Assembly: GCA_910577115.1 (NCBI GenBank)
Contig: CAJTMC010000009.1
Location: 1 to 64,000, forward strand
Direction of reading: 5' to 3'
DNA length: 64,000 nt
Origin: an uncultured Lachnospiraceae bacterium
GTDB lineage: Bacteria; Bacillota; Clostridia; Lachnospirales; Lachnospiraceae
Below, one piece after another: positions 22,973 through 31,168 of the stretch. Position numbers and translations under genes: made by a program. The notes under the pieces were generated by a model. The model ran no database searches and was not told the DNA's origin. It worked only from the letters and a program-made list of their open reading frames with translations. Within the stretch, counting starts at the first letter, position 1. The number at the start of each line of letters is the position of its first letter.

Positions 22973-23332
22973 GTGAAAAGCAACGAAAGGCAATATATCT
23001 ATACTCTTTTTAATGCAGAAAACTTTTCCAAACTGTATCAGGTTCAGACAGAGGTGATTCAACAGATGCTATCGCTTGATACGCAGGAGGAGTTTGAGGA
23101 CTTTTTAGAGAGTGGGGATTCTCTTGAGGAAGACGTATTTTGGCTGCATTACACCGCAGTGCATGATGAAAGCTTGTTGATAGGCGGTTATGAAGAAGGT
23201 GTTACCCCAAAAGTTACCGATTTTCTAAAGCAGCGATTTCCGGAAGCGCTCTTATTTGCAATACAGGAACACCTTCAAAGCTTATATGTGAACATAGACG
23301 CAGAAGATAATTTGGAGGAGAATATCGTATGA
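22973..23332 (+). CDS. Hypothetical acidic protein upstream of holA
   Basis: 119 residues from GTG 22973, chosen because TGGAGG sits six bases upstream. Acidic, soluble, Tyr/Phe-rich (NERQYIYTLFNAENFSKLYQ, EEFEDFLESGDSLEEDVFWL), no signal peptide or cysteine. I do not recognise the family. Its stop overlaps the holA start by 4 nt (ATGA), so the two are translationally coupled and co-transcribed. Confidence 0.7.
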   Translation: MKSNERQYIYTLFNAENFSKLYQVQTEVIQQMLSLDTQEEFEDFLESGDSLEEDVFWLHYTAVHDESLLIGGYEEGVTPKVTDFLKQRFPEALLFAIQEHLQSLYVNIDAEDNLEENIV

Positions 23333-24315
23333 AACGCATCACACAGGATATCAAGAGCGGACAATTCAGTAACATTTACCTGCTCTACGGGGAGGAAGCC
23401 TATTTGCGCAGGCAGTATCGCGACAACTTAAGAAAAGCGCTTGTGCCGGAAGAGGATACCATGAATTGTACCATTTATTCCGGAAAGGATATCAATGTGA
23501 ATGAAATGATTGATATGGCAGGCACAATGCCGTTTTTTGCCGAGCGTCGTGTGATTATCGTGGAAAACAGCGGTCTTTTAAAAGCAGCAGCAAACGACAG
23601 GCTCCTGGCGCTGTTAAAAAACATGCCGGAAACTTCGCATTTGATATTTGTGGAGGAGGAGGTTGACAAGCGCGGAAAGCTTTACAAGGCGATAACGGCA
23701 AAAGGATATGCTGCTCTCTGCGAGGTGCAGGACGAGGCAACACTGAAAAAATGGATTATGGGTCTGCTCAAAAAAGAAAACAAAATGATCACAGCGGACG
23801 CGCTCAATCTTTTGCTTGATAAGACAGGGGCAAGCATGGAGAATATCCGACGCGAGGTAGAAAAGCTGGTTTGCTATAAATACTTTGACGTGGGCATAAC
23901 GGCGGGAGACGTCGAGGAGATTTGCACCGTACAGATACAGAACAGGATCTTTGATATGGTCGAAGCGGTGGCGGCGAAGAACCAAAAGGCGGCACTTGCC
24001 CTGTACTACGATTTGCTTGCGTTAAAGGAGGCGCCAATGAAAATTTTGGCGTTGATTGCGCGGCAGTTTAATATGCTTCTTCAGGTGAAGGAGATGAAGC
24101 AAAAGGGGTATCCCGAGACGGAAATTGCACAGAAGACAGGATTAAATGCGTATTTTCTGAAAAAGAAGTACATTCCGCAGGCTGCGCAGTTTAAGCTGCA
24201 CAGGCTTGAGGCTGCGCTGCGGGAATGCGTGGAAGCGGAAGAGCGTGTAAAGACGGGAAAAATGTCTGATATTTTGAGCGTAGAGCTGATTATTGTGGGA
24301 CTAAGTGCAAAATAA
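23329..24315 (+). CDS. holA: DNA polymerase III delta subunit
   Basis: 328 residues, normal length. N-terminal DIKSGQFSNIYLLYGEEAYLRRQYRD is the usual HolA start (degenerate P-loop-like AAA+ fold), followed by RVIIVENSGLL, the middle GASMENIRREVEKLVCYK, and C-terminal LALIARQFNMLLQVKEMKQK. Delta opens the beta sliding clamp in the clamp-loader complex at the replication fork. The position after comEC matches the widespread comEA-comEC-holA neighbourhood. Confidence 0.94.
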   Translation: MKRITQDIKSGQFSNIYLLYGEEAYLRRQYRDNLRKALVPEEDTMNCTIYSGKDINVNEMIDMAGTMPFFAERRVIIVENSGLLKAAANDRLLALLKNMPETSHLIFVEEEVDKRGKLYKAITAKGYAALCEVQDEATLKKWIMGLLKKENKMITADALNLLLDKTGASMENIRREVEKLVCYKYFDVGITAGDVEEICTVQIQNRIFDMVEAVAAKNQKAALALYYDLLALKEAPMKILALIARQFNMLLQVKEMKQKGYPETEIAQKTGLNAYFLKKKYIPQAAQFKLHRLEAALRECVEAEERVKTGKMSDILSVELIIVGLSAK

Positions 24316-24331
24316 GGGGGGAGGTGACCGT

Positions 24332-24505
24332 ATGGTACCAAAGGACGCGGCGATGCTTTTGAGCTTTATGAATCTAAAGCTCCGCGATTTTTATCCGAGT
24401 CTTGACGCCTTTTGCGATGATACAGGCGAGGATCGAAAGGGCATAGAGGAGCGGCTTGCAGAGATTGATTATCATTATGATGAAAAAATAAATCAGTTTG
24501 TATAA
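24332..24505 (+). CDS. DUF4250-family small protein
   Basis: 57 residues from ATG 24332; GGGGGGAGGTG is a strong ribosome binding site seven bases upstream. MVPKDAAMLLSFMNLKLRDF, SLDAFCDD and DYHYDEKINQFV match the DUF4250 pattern known from clostridia. Soluble, function unknown. Sixteen bases after holA, so in the same operon; a terminator follows. Confidence 0.85.
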   Translation: MVPKDAAMLLSFMNLKLRDFYPSLDAFCDDTGEDRKGIEERLAEIDYHYDEKINQFV

Positions 24506-24536
24506 AATGGTTTCAGAACAGGTATTGGTAAAAATT

Positions 24537-24584
24537 GCCAATTTGTCCAATGTGTATTTGCAATTATGACAAATTGGCTTTTCT
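24537..24584 (+). terminator. Terminator of the holA operon
   Basis: Perfect 11-bp stem GCCAATTTGTC (24537-24547) / GACAAATTGGC (24568-24578), 20-nt loop, then TTTTCT. Confidence 0.7.
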
Positions 24585-24727
24585 ATTGATTGAGCGGAAA
24601 AGAGCAAATTTGTGAACTTTGTGACAAGCTATAAAATTGTGAGTTTTGCATAAGAAATCATAGAAAGTTAAATCGTATTATAAATAATGCACAATAACTG
24701 TGCGAAAACTTAGTCGTTTCGTCCTAT

Positions 24728-24756
24728 TGTCTAATTGATAAACTGTGTGTTATAAA
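24728..24756 (+). promoter_or_regulatory. Candidate promoter of pectate lyase
   Basis: -35 TTGTCT (24728-24733), 17-bp spacer, -10 TATAAA (24751-24756). The spacing is ideal but the -35 matches only four of six bases. Confidence 0.4.
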
Positions 24757-24770
24757 ATATTTGTAAGAAG

Positions 24771-24806
24771 TTGGCGCAAATTTCCAAAAATAACAAAAAG
24801 CGCCAA
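24771..24806 (+). promoter_or_regulatory. Leader hairpin of pectate lyase
   Basis: TTGGCGC (24771-24777) / GCGCCAA (24800-24806), perfect 7-bp GC-containing stem around an A-rich 22-nt loop, in the leader 34 nt before the ribosome binding site. Confidence 0.5.
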
Positions 24807-24852
24807 AACAAGAGAACATAGGTATTTTTTAATCAAAATGGAGGATGAAACA

Positions 24853-26379
24853 TTGGAACAAATTGCAAAAACAAATTGGAAAAACAAATTCAGGAAGCTT
24901 TTAACGGCAGTATTAGCAGTCTGCATGGTATTTGGTATGACATTGAATGCAGGAATGTCTACGGTACAGGCAGCAGGCTCTACTTCATGGAATTTCAAGG
25001 ATTCAGGTTTTAAAAGTCTTGGTACGATTACTTCAAATGTGACAGTCAGCGGACTTGGGCTGCTTGCAAACAGTTCCAAAACAATGTCAGTCATCGCAGA
25101 CGGCCAGACAGTTTCCGGAACAGCCTATACACATGCACTTGCACTTGGCGGCAGTGGTTCTGTAAGCTATCGTGCAGTAAAGGTTCCCGTAAGTTCAGAG
25201 GCGACAATCAAGGTTGTTTTAAGAAGCTCAGGAAGCACAGCAAGAACACTTGTTGTAGCAGATGCAAGCGGAAAGCAGCTTGGCACAATGAAGGCAGATG
25301 TTGTGGCAGCACAGGCTTCTTATACATATAAAGGTTCTGCCGGTTATATTTATCTTTACTCATCAAACAGCGGTATTAACATCTACAAAATACAGGTTGA
25401 CGACAGAGGAACAACCTCAGGAAGCACCTCTTCCGGCAGCTCATCATCAGGAACAACGACTCCGTCAGGAAACACAATTACGGTCAAGAATGGCGGTACA
25501 ACACTTGCAGAGGCCGTTAAGAGTGCAAAAAGCGGCACAACGATTGTCATCGACGGAACCGTAAAATCAGATAAGATTGTACTTCCGGCAGGCGTCAATA
25601 TTTCCGGTAAGAACAATGCGACAATCGACTTTTCACAGACATCGGGCAGCTCGGGCAGAGGCATCACGATTAAGGGCGACGGAAGCACCCTGCAGAATAT
25701 CACAGTAAAGAATGCATCGGATAACGGTATTTATATTTCTGGTTCAAACAATACATTGAAGTATGTAGTATGCTGCTACAATCACGACGCAGGATTTCAG
25801 GTATCGGATGGCGGTGCAAACAACAAGTTCTACAATTGTACAGCACATCACAATGCAGACGCTACAGGCGAAAATGCAGACGGCTTTGCAGTAAAGCTTC
25901 ATTCCGGCACAGGCAACTATTTTGAGAACTGCGTGGCAGAGTACAACAGCGATGACGGCTGGGACTGCTATGCGGCGCATGGCGCGGTGACACTGATTAA
26001 CTGTCAGGCAAATTATAATGGTTACTGTGATGGTATCTACGGAGACGGAAACGGCTTTAAAATGGGCGGCGTGGACAACAAGACTCCCGGCGTGGCAGCG
26101 CACCTTGATCCTTTGAATCACTATCTTGAGGGATGTACCGCAAAGGGCAACTATGCAGCAGGATTTGACAGAAACAATCAGAATGGCGTTGTTACAATGA
26201 AGAATTGCATCGGTGATTCGAACAAGACATACAACTATAACTGGCCGCTTACAGGCACACCTTCCGCACTTGGCTATAAGGTGACATTTGGAAAGGCAAA
26301 AATTGTGAGCTGCACTTCAAAGAACGGTAAAAATAATATTAAGGGAGCCGAACTGAGCGGCACATGCACAGGTTTCTAA
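24853..26379 (+). CDS. Secreted PL9-type pectate lyase (parallel beta-helix)
   Basis: 508 residues from TTG 24853, supported by GGAGG at 24840-24844. Sec signal peptide (KNKFRKLLTAVLAVCMVFGM, cleavage after VQAA). Residues about 45-175 form a beta-sandwich module, perhaps carbohydrate-binding; a Ser/Gly/Thr linker follows (TTSGSTSSGSSSSGTTTPSG). The C-terminal beta-helix carries polysaccharide lyase 9 hallmarks: ENADGFAVKLHSGTGNYF (probable catalytic Lys), YNSDDGWDCYAAHG (calcium-binding Asp cluster) and GDGNGFKMGG. It would cut pectate by beta-elimination outside the cell. Monocistronic. Confidence 0.85.
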   Translation: MEQIAKTNWKNKFRKLLTAVLAVCMVFGMTLNAGMSTVQAAGSTSWNFKDSGFKSLGTITSNVTVSGLGLLANSSKTMSVIADGQTVSGTAYTHALALGGSGSVSYRAVKVPVSSEATIKVVLRSSGSTARTLVVADASGKQLGTMKADVVAAQASYTYKGSAGYIYLYSSNSGINIYKIQVDDRGTTSGSTSSGSSSSGTTTPSGNTITVKNGGTTLAEAVKSAKSGTTIVIDGTVKSDKIVLPAGVNISGKNNATIDFSQTSGSSGRGITIKGDGSTLQNITVKNASDNGIYISGSNNTLKYVVCCYNHDAGFQVSDGGANNKFYNCTAHHNADATGENADGFAVKLHSGTGNYFENCVAEYNSDDGWDCYAAHGAVTLINCQANYNGYCDGIYGDGNGFKMGGVDNKTPGVAAHLDPLNHYLEGCTAKGNYAAGFDRNNQNGVVTMKNCIGDSNKTYNYNWPLTGTPSALGYKVTFGKAKIVSCTSKNGKNNIKGAELSGTCTGF

Positions 26380-26396
26380 GAGATAAAAACGAATAT

Positions 26397-26434
26397 TCAA
26401 AAACGCAGGCTTTAGCTGAGCCTGCGTTTTTTTA
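26397..26434. terminator. Bidirectional terminator between lyase and deacetylase
   Basis: AAACGCAGGCT (26401-26411) / AGCCTGCGTTT (26419-26429) with a 7-nt loop, flanked by A-run on the left and seven T on the right, so it works in both directions for the convergent genes. Confidence 0.9.
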
Positions 26435-27136
26435 GTCGAACAAAAGTTTATCTACGGTTACGAATTCGTATCCCTGACTTTGCAGTTCATCAACAATCAT
26501 TAGTGCGGCTTCCACAGAAGTTTTGTAGTAATCGTGCATTAAAATGATATCGTTTTCGCTAACCTTTTTGAGTACGGCCTGTGTGATGCAGGAAGAATTC
26601 GAGGTGCACCAGTCGAGCGGATCAATATTCCACAAAATCGGAAACATATTGAGTTCGGTTTCCAGCCTTTTGTCCCATGCGCCATAGGGCGGACGCACAT
26701 AGAGCACTTCTTCGCCCGTGATTTCCTGCAATACTTCGTTTGTTTTAACTAACTCCTGCTTGAATTTTTCGCGGTTAGACTTTGTAAGCTCTATATGGGT
26801 GTAGGTGTGATTGCCAATCAGATGCCCTTCTTCGTACATGCGTTTGATAATATCCGGATGAAGTGAGGCGTTTTCACCGGTAACAAAGAAGGTTGCCTTG
26901 ACGCCGCGCTCTTTTAAGCCGTCAAGCAACGGTTCTGTGTAGATTGGATGCGGACCGTCGTCAAAGGTGAGTGCGACACGCCTGATATCAGACGATATCT
27001 GTGGCTCGGCAATTGTCAAAATGGCATGATTGTAAAAGGCAAGCTGGCGGTTCAGGGCAAGCGCCGCAAGGCACAGCGCCACACCATACAATAGCTTGAA
27101 CAGAAAGTGAAAGTCCGAAGACGGCATTTTTTTCAT
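26432..27136 (-). CDS. Polysaccharide deacetylase (NodB domain)
   Basis: 234 residues. An N-terminal hydrophobic segment (about 10-28) anchors or exports it. NodB motifs: ALTFDDGPHP (motif 1 with catalytic Asp), GNHTYTHIEL (zinc His pair), VRPPYGAWDKR, and LMHDYYKTS. Such enzymes remove acetyl groups from peptidoglycan or surface polysaccharide, often during sporulation (PdaA/PdaB type). GGGGGA precedes the ATG. The substrate cannot be told from sequence; it is about 100 bp from the chemoreceptor terminator and has no obvious partner gene. Confidence 0.9.
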   Translation of the reverse strand: MKKMPSSDFHFLFKLLYGVALCLAALALNRQLAFYNHAILTIAEPQISSDIRRVALTFDDGPHPIYTEPLLDGLKERGVKATFFVTGENASLHPDIIKRMYEEGHLIGNHTYTHIELTKSNREKFKQELVKTNEVLQEITGEEVLYVRPPYGAWDKRLETELNMFPILWNIDPLDWCTSNSSCITQAVLKKVSENDIILMHDYYKTSVEAALMIVDELQSQGYEFVTVDKLLFD

Positions 27137-27212
27137 GTTGATTCCCCCACAATGCGGAGTTCTGTTACTCTATCAATAGTATATGGCGCAAGGCATGTCA
27201 TCATTCGACTCA

Positions 27213-27250
27213 AACACAAAAACAGACTCCCGTCAAAAAACGGGAGTCTG
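27213..27250 (-). terminator. Terminator of the chemoreceptor gene
   Basis: Minus strand: CAGACTCCCG, 8-nt loop, CGGGAGTCTG, then TTTTTGTGTTTG. Perfect 10-bp stem (27223-27232 / 27241-27250). Confidence 0.9.
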
Positions 27251-27268
27251 TAAGATATGTAATTTTCG

Positions 27269-28966
27269 TTATTGCTTTAAAGAAAACTGTCCGATCAGGC
27301 CGTCCAAAATAGATGCCTGTGCGGATAACTCCTGACTGGTTGCCGAAGCCTCCTCGGCTGTCGCCGCGTTTGTCTGTACCACTTCGGAAATCTGGTTGAT
27401 GCCGGACTCTGCCCGGCGCATTGCCTCTGCCTGATCCTCAACCATTGTTTTCAGATCCTTCGAGAAGGTTGCAATCTGATTGATACCGTCTACAACCGAT
27501 TCGATTGCGCTTGCTGCGTTCTCTGCCGCGCGGTTGCCCTCTGTAACCTCGCGGATAGAGCTTTCAATCAGCTCGCGGGTATCGACTGCAGCCTGTGCGC
27601 TTTGGTTTGCCAGCACTCTGATTTCATCTGCCACAACGGAGAAACCGCGACCGGATTCGCCCGCTCTTGCTGCCTCAATAGATGCGTTCAGGGACAGGAG
27701 GTTAGTCTGTGAAGCAATGGATTCAATCTCGGATATAATGTTGCCGATTCTTGTGGAAGCGTCGTTAATGCGTTTCATTGCGGCGATCATATTGTTCATT
27801 TCGCCGCGGCTGTTATCCGCTTCATCGGCATAGCGCTGTGCTTTCATATAGGACTCGTCCGCACTTTCCGCACTCTTTTCCATTGTTGCGGTAATGTCGG
27901 AAATTGTGGAATGTAAATCCATAACGGCATTGGTCTGCTCGGTTGCGCCTTCTGCAAGATTCTGCGACGCCTCCGCCAAATCGTTGGAGCCGCTTGACAC
28001 CTGATTGGAAACCTCGCCGATAGACAGCAGCGTTTCGGTCATTTGGTCTCTTAATCCGCGCAATGCGATAAACAGCTTTTGGAAGTCGCCATTGTACCTG
28101 TCGGTACAGCTTGACTGAATATCATAATTTCCGTTTGCCATTTCACCTAAGATCTCTCCGATGTCGTGGATAATCAAATTGAGATTGACTGCCATTTCAT
28201 TGGCATCCTTTGCCATTTCTTCAACCTCATCGCCTGTTTCAATAACAGGGAACGGGGATGAAAGATCGCCCTCTGCAAAGGTCTTGAGACGTTTGCCAAG
28301 TTCGCCCAAAGGAGAAGCAATTCCCTTTGCAATGGTTCTTCCGATTTTAGTTGCTATCACCATTGCAATGGCAATTACGATAACAATCAGCACGGAGATT
28401 ATAACACATACAATGATTAACAGGGTAGACAGGTGGTTACCACTGTCCACTTTTACTGTTAAAAGCTCCATCAGCTTGCTGTAGATGCTGTTATAAGCAG
28501 GTGCAAGTTCTGACAGTGCAATGTTTTGCGCCTGCTTGCATAGTTCCCTGTCAGTTGTTGCGCCAAGCTCCATGATTTGGGCATCCAATGCCCAGTAAGC
28601 ATCCAGTTCTGCACTGATGGCGTCATAAGTAGCTCTGCCGTCTGCGGATACGACTGTTTTTTCGATTTCTGCGAAGTATTCCTGAAACTGCATCTTATTT
28701 TCTTCATGTTCTTTGGCTACGCGTGCAATGGTATCTGCATCATCGTAGCCGATTGCCGCCCGAAGAGAAGAGCGTGCATCTGCGAATTCAAACATTGCTT
28801 TTCCGATGTCTCCCTGTGCAAAACCAAAATTTTTTAATGCATAAGAATACCTGTTTGACAAAATGATTAATGCAAGCAGTGCGGCAAGCGCTACTGCCGC
28901 TGTGATTGCCGCTACTTGGACAAAGGATTTGGTTAGTTTTTTTTCAATACTTTCCGTTGTGTTCAT
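27269..28966 (-). CDS. Methyl-accepting chemotaxis protein
   Basis: 565 residues from ATG 28966 (AAAGGAG nine bases upstream). Membrane segments at about 14-35 and 178-205 enclose a helical four-helix-bundle-type sensor. HAMP follows, then a long signalling coiled coil with the conserved tip ASQTNLLSLNASIEAARAGE and GRGFSVVADEIRVLA. It senses an extracellular ligand and controls CheA; ligand unknown. No che or fla genes are adjacent. I searched its upstream region for a sigma-28-type promoter and did not see a convincing one. Confidence 0.94.
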   Translation of the reverse strand: MNTTESIEKKLTKSFVQVAAITAAVALAALLALIILSNRYSYALKNFGFAQGDIGKAMFEFADARSSLRAAIGYDDADTIARVAKEHEENKMQFQEYFAEIEKTVVSADGRATYDAISAELDAYWALDAQIMELGATTDRELCKQAQNIALSELAPAYNSIYSKLMELLTVKVDSGNHLSTLLIIVCVIISVLIVIVIAIAMVIATKIGRTIAKGIASPLGELGKRLKTFAEGDLSSPFPVIETGDEVEEMAKDANEMAVNLNLIIHDIGEILGEMANGNYDIQSSCTDRYNGDFQKLFIALRGLRDQMTETLLSIGEVSNQVSSGSNDLAEASQNLAEGATEQTNAVMDLHSTISDITATMEKSAESADESYMKAQRYADEADNSRGEMNNMIAAMKRINDASTRIGNIISEIESIASQTNLLSLNASIEAARAGESGRGFSVVADEIRVLANQSAQAAVDTRELIESSIREVTEGNRAAENAASAIESVVDGINQIATFSKDLKTMVEDQAEAMRRAESGINQISEVVQTNAATAEEASATSQELSAQASILDGLIGQFSLKQ

Positions 28967-29277
28967 TGTTAGAAGTCTCCTTTCTTTTGCCTTAATAAAT
29001 GGCTGACGTATTCCCACCTGATAATGGAACCCTGATATTATTGTCTGTAACTAACGATGAAAGAACAGCGGCATAGTTACGTAATATTTTTGTTCAGCTA
29101 TAGAGTTTTTTATATTTTACCAAGATATAACGTCTTGTTCTATTATAACGCTTTCATACAGAAAATACAATACTTAAATAGTCATAATCACCAATAATTC
29201 GGCATAAATTTCGTGTCACGTTAGAGAAAATGAATAATAAAGGCATATGTGTTTGTTGAAATTTTCACAAAAACAAC
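28967..29277. other. Divergent intergenic region
   Basis: About 310 bp between the chemoreceptor (leftward) and the hypothetical gene at 29365 (rightward). AT-rich. It must hold the chemoreceptor promoter; I see no strong match to sigma-A or sigma-28 consensus and no repeat. Confidence 0.4.
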
Positions 29278-29306
29278 TTGCGAAATTGTGTGTACAAGAC
29301 TATAAT
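29278..29306 (+). promoter_or_regulatory. Sigma-A promoter of the 29365 gene
   Basis: -35 TTGCGA (29278-29283), 17-bp spacer, -10 TATAAT (29301-29306, consensus). Confidence 0.75.
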
Positions 29307-29364
29307 TTATTTGTGCTATTTGATTTTGCCGGATTTGTAATTCGGCGTGAAAGGGAGTCTGGGT

Positions 29365-29883
29365 ATGGGGAGAGACCCGAAATGGGAGAACTTTGCGCAG
29401 CTTACTGCGCGTTGTTATAAAGCGGCGGAAAACGGAAATACTTTAAATGGATGCTGGAATGAGGCATTTAACGCATTGATGGACGTTATCGCACAGGAAC
29501 GCAGGACAGACAGCGGTTTTGCAAGAGAGCTGGGTGATTTGGAAAAGATTACGGATTTTAAATTTAATATTGTAGGACTGGTTTTGGACTATTTTGACTG
29601 GCTTTGGCGGGAAGGCGATTATCAGACAATCTGCACGAACGCAGATCGGGTGATCAACACTTTTGACTGGCATGTGGAATCGTCGTCTGCAATTCGGATA
29701 AAGGTCGTCAAATCACTGGTAGAAATGGGGAAAAAGGACGAGGCGATGCAGTACTGTTTGGAATGGATTAAGGCAGAGCCTGAGGACGTGAATGCGGCAA
29801 TGACCAAAAAGGCGCTGCTGGCAGATACAGAAATGTTGAAAAATACAATGTTGGCGGATACGGAGGGAGAAGAAAAATGTTAG
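29365..29883 (+). CDS. Hypothetical helical (TPR-like) protein
   Basis: 172 residues from ATG 29365 (GGGAG eight bases upstream; a GTG at 29347 lacks a good site). Soluble and mainly helical. Repeating features such as LTARCYKAAENGN, DYFDWLWREGDYQTICTNAD and SLVEMGKKDEAMQYCLEWIKAEPEDVNAA resemble tetratricopeptide helices. I do not recognise the family. It overlaps the epimerase start by 7 nt, so the two are coupled and its role may lie in the same nucleotide-sugar or surface-glycan process. Confidence 0.7.
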   Translation: MGRDPKWENFAQLTARCYKAAENGNTLNGCWNEAFNALMDVIAQERRTDSGFARELGDLEKITDFKFNIVGLVLDYFDWLWREGDYQTICTNADRVINTFDWHVESSSAIRIKVVKSLVEMGKKDEAMQYCLEWIKAEPEDVNAAMTKKALLADTEMLKNTMLADTEGEEKC

Positions 29884-30956
29884 CAAAAAATGTAGATTTG
29901 AGCGGGAAAACGATATTGGTAACGGGAGCAGCAGGGTTTATCGGTGCGAATCTTTCGCTTGCCCTTTTAAAGACGGTTGAGAATATTAAAATCATAGGCA
30001 TTGATAATATGAATGATTATTATGACGTGTCATTAAAGGAGTTTCGGTTAAATCAGATTCGGGAGCTGGAGCAGACAGTATCCGGCAGCTTTGTATTTGT
30101 GAAGGGCAGTATTGCGGATCGGGGCTGCATTGACGAAATTTTTGAAACACATCAGCCAAGTGTAATCGTCAACCTTGCAGCGCAGGCAGGTGTGCGTTAC
30201 AGTATTGACAACCCTGATGCATATGTCGAGTCAAACCTCATCGGGTTTTACAATATCCTAGAGGCATGCCGTCACAGCTATGACAATGGAAAAACAGGTG
30301 TGGAGCATCTGGTATATGCAAGCTCCTCCTCTGTATACGGAAGCAACAAAAAAATTCCGTATGCGACAGAGGACAAGGTTGACAATCCCGTATCCCTGTA
30401 TGCGGCGACGAAAAAGTCAAATGAGCTATTGGCACATGCATATTCGAAGCTCTATGGAATTGCGTCTACGGGACTTCGGTTTTTTACGGTATATGGTCCG
30501 GCGGGGCGTCCTGACATGGCGTATTTTGGTTTTACCAATAAGCTTGTTAAAAATGAGACAATCAAGATATTCAATTATGGAAACTGCAAGCGCGACTTTA
30601 CGTATATTGACGACATTGTAACGGGTGTACAGGCAGTGATGCAGTGTGCACCGCTTCCCAATGAGGACGGCGTGAAATATAAGATTTATAATATCGGAAA
30701 CAACCAGCCGGAAAATCTCCTGGATTTTGTGGAGATTTTGCAGGAGGAGCTAAAGGCGGCCAAAGTGCTTCCCGATGATTATGATTTTGAGGCGCATAAG
30801 GAACTTGTAGGAATGCAGCCGGGAGATGTTGAGATTACGTATGCGGACGTGAGTGCGTTGGAGCATGATTTTGGCTTTAAGCCGGACACAAGTCTTAGGG
30901 ACGGACTTCGGAATTTTGCGCAGTGGTATAAACGTTTTTATTCGGACAACAATTAG
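29877..30956 (+). CDS. NAD-dependent epimerase, UDP-glucuronate 4-epimerase-like
   Basis: 359 residues. Extended SDR with the Rossmann glycine motif VTGAAGFIGANL (about 17-28), the catalytic SSSSVYGSN and YAATKKSNELLAHAYSKLYG (Tyr-x-x-x-Lys). GIDNMNDYYDVSLKEFRL and FTVYGPAGRPDMAYFGF are strongly characteristic of UDP-glucuronate 4-epimerase (CapI type), which makes UDP-galacturonate for surface polysaccharides. No other polysaccharide genes adjoin. Co-transcribed with the upstream helical protein. Confidence 0.88.
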   Translation: MLAKNVDLSGKTILVTGAAGFIGANLSLALLKTVENIKIIGIDNMNDYYDVSLKEFRLNQIRELEQTVSGSFVFVKGSIADRGCIDEIFETHQPSVIVNLAAQAGVRYSIDNPDAYVESNLIGFYNILEACRHSYDNGKTGVEHLVYASSSSVYGSNKKIPYATEDKVDNPVSLYAATKKSNELLAHAYSKLYGIASTGLRFFTVYGPAGRPDMAYFGFTNKLVKNETIKIFNYGNCKRDFTYIDDIVTGVQAVMQCAPLPNEDGVKYKIYNIGNNQPENLLDFVEILQEELKAAKVLPDDYDFEAHKELVGMQPGDVEITYADVSALEHDFGFKPDTSLRDGLRNFAQWYKRFYSDNN

Positions 30957-30998
30957 CATTTACTGCTAATTCCGTAAGAGTGCGTATCATAGCGGGGG

Positions 30999-31036
30999 AA
31001 AAATCCAGAGTCAAAGGTGATTGTGCATGGATTTTT
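30999..31036 (+). terminator. Terminator after epimerase
   Basis: AAAAATCCA (30999-31007) / TGGATTTTT (31028-31036), 9-bp stem with a 20-nt loop, ending in T5. Confidence 0.6.
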
Positions 31037-31168
31037 ACCTGTTGCCGGAACGGAGTGAACAGTAACATAAAAGGGGTTTATGCCTGAAATGATTGCAATT
31101 TGGCAGTTTGGCATTTATAATAAGGGATATGGCAGTACATTTTTTTATAAAGGACGTGGAGGTTTTCA

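Noticed and set aside
24600..24640. Further copy of the two-hairpin element (GCAAATTTGTGAAC) downstream of the holA terminator
   Set aside because: Only one arm resembles the element; no pairing partner follows.
29255..29300. Possible copy of the two-hairpin element before the 29365 gene
   Set aside because: Similar words (GTTGAAATTTTC, GCGAAATTGTG) but no hairpins form, and the sequence is explained by the promoter there.
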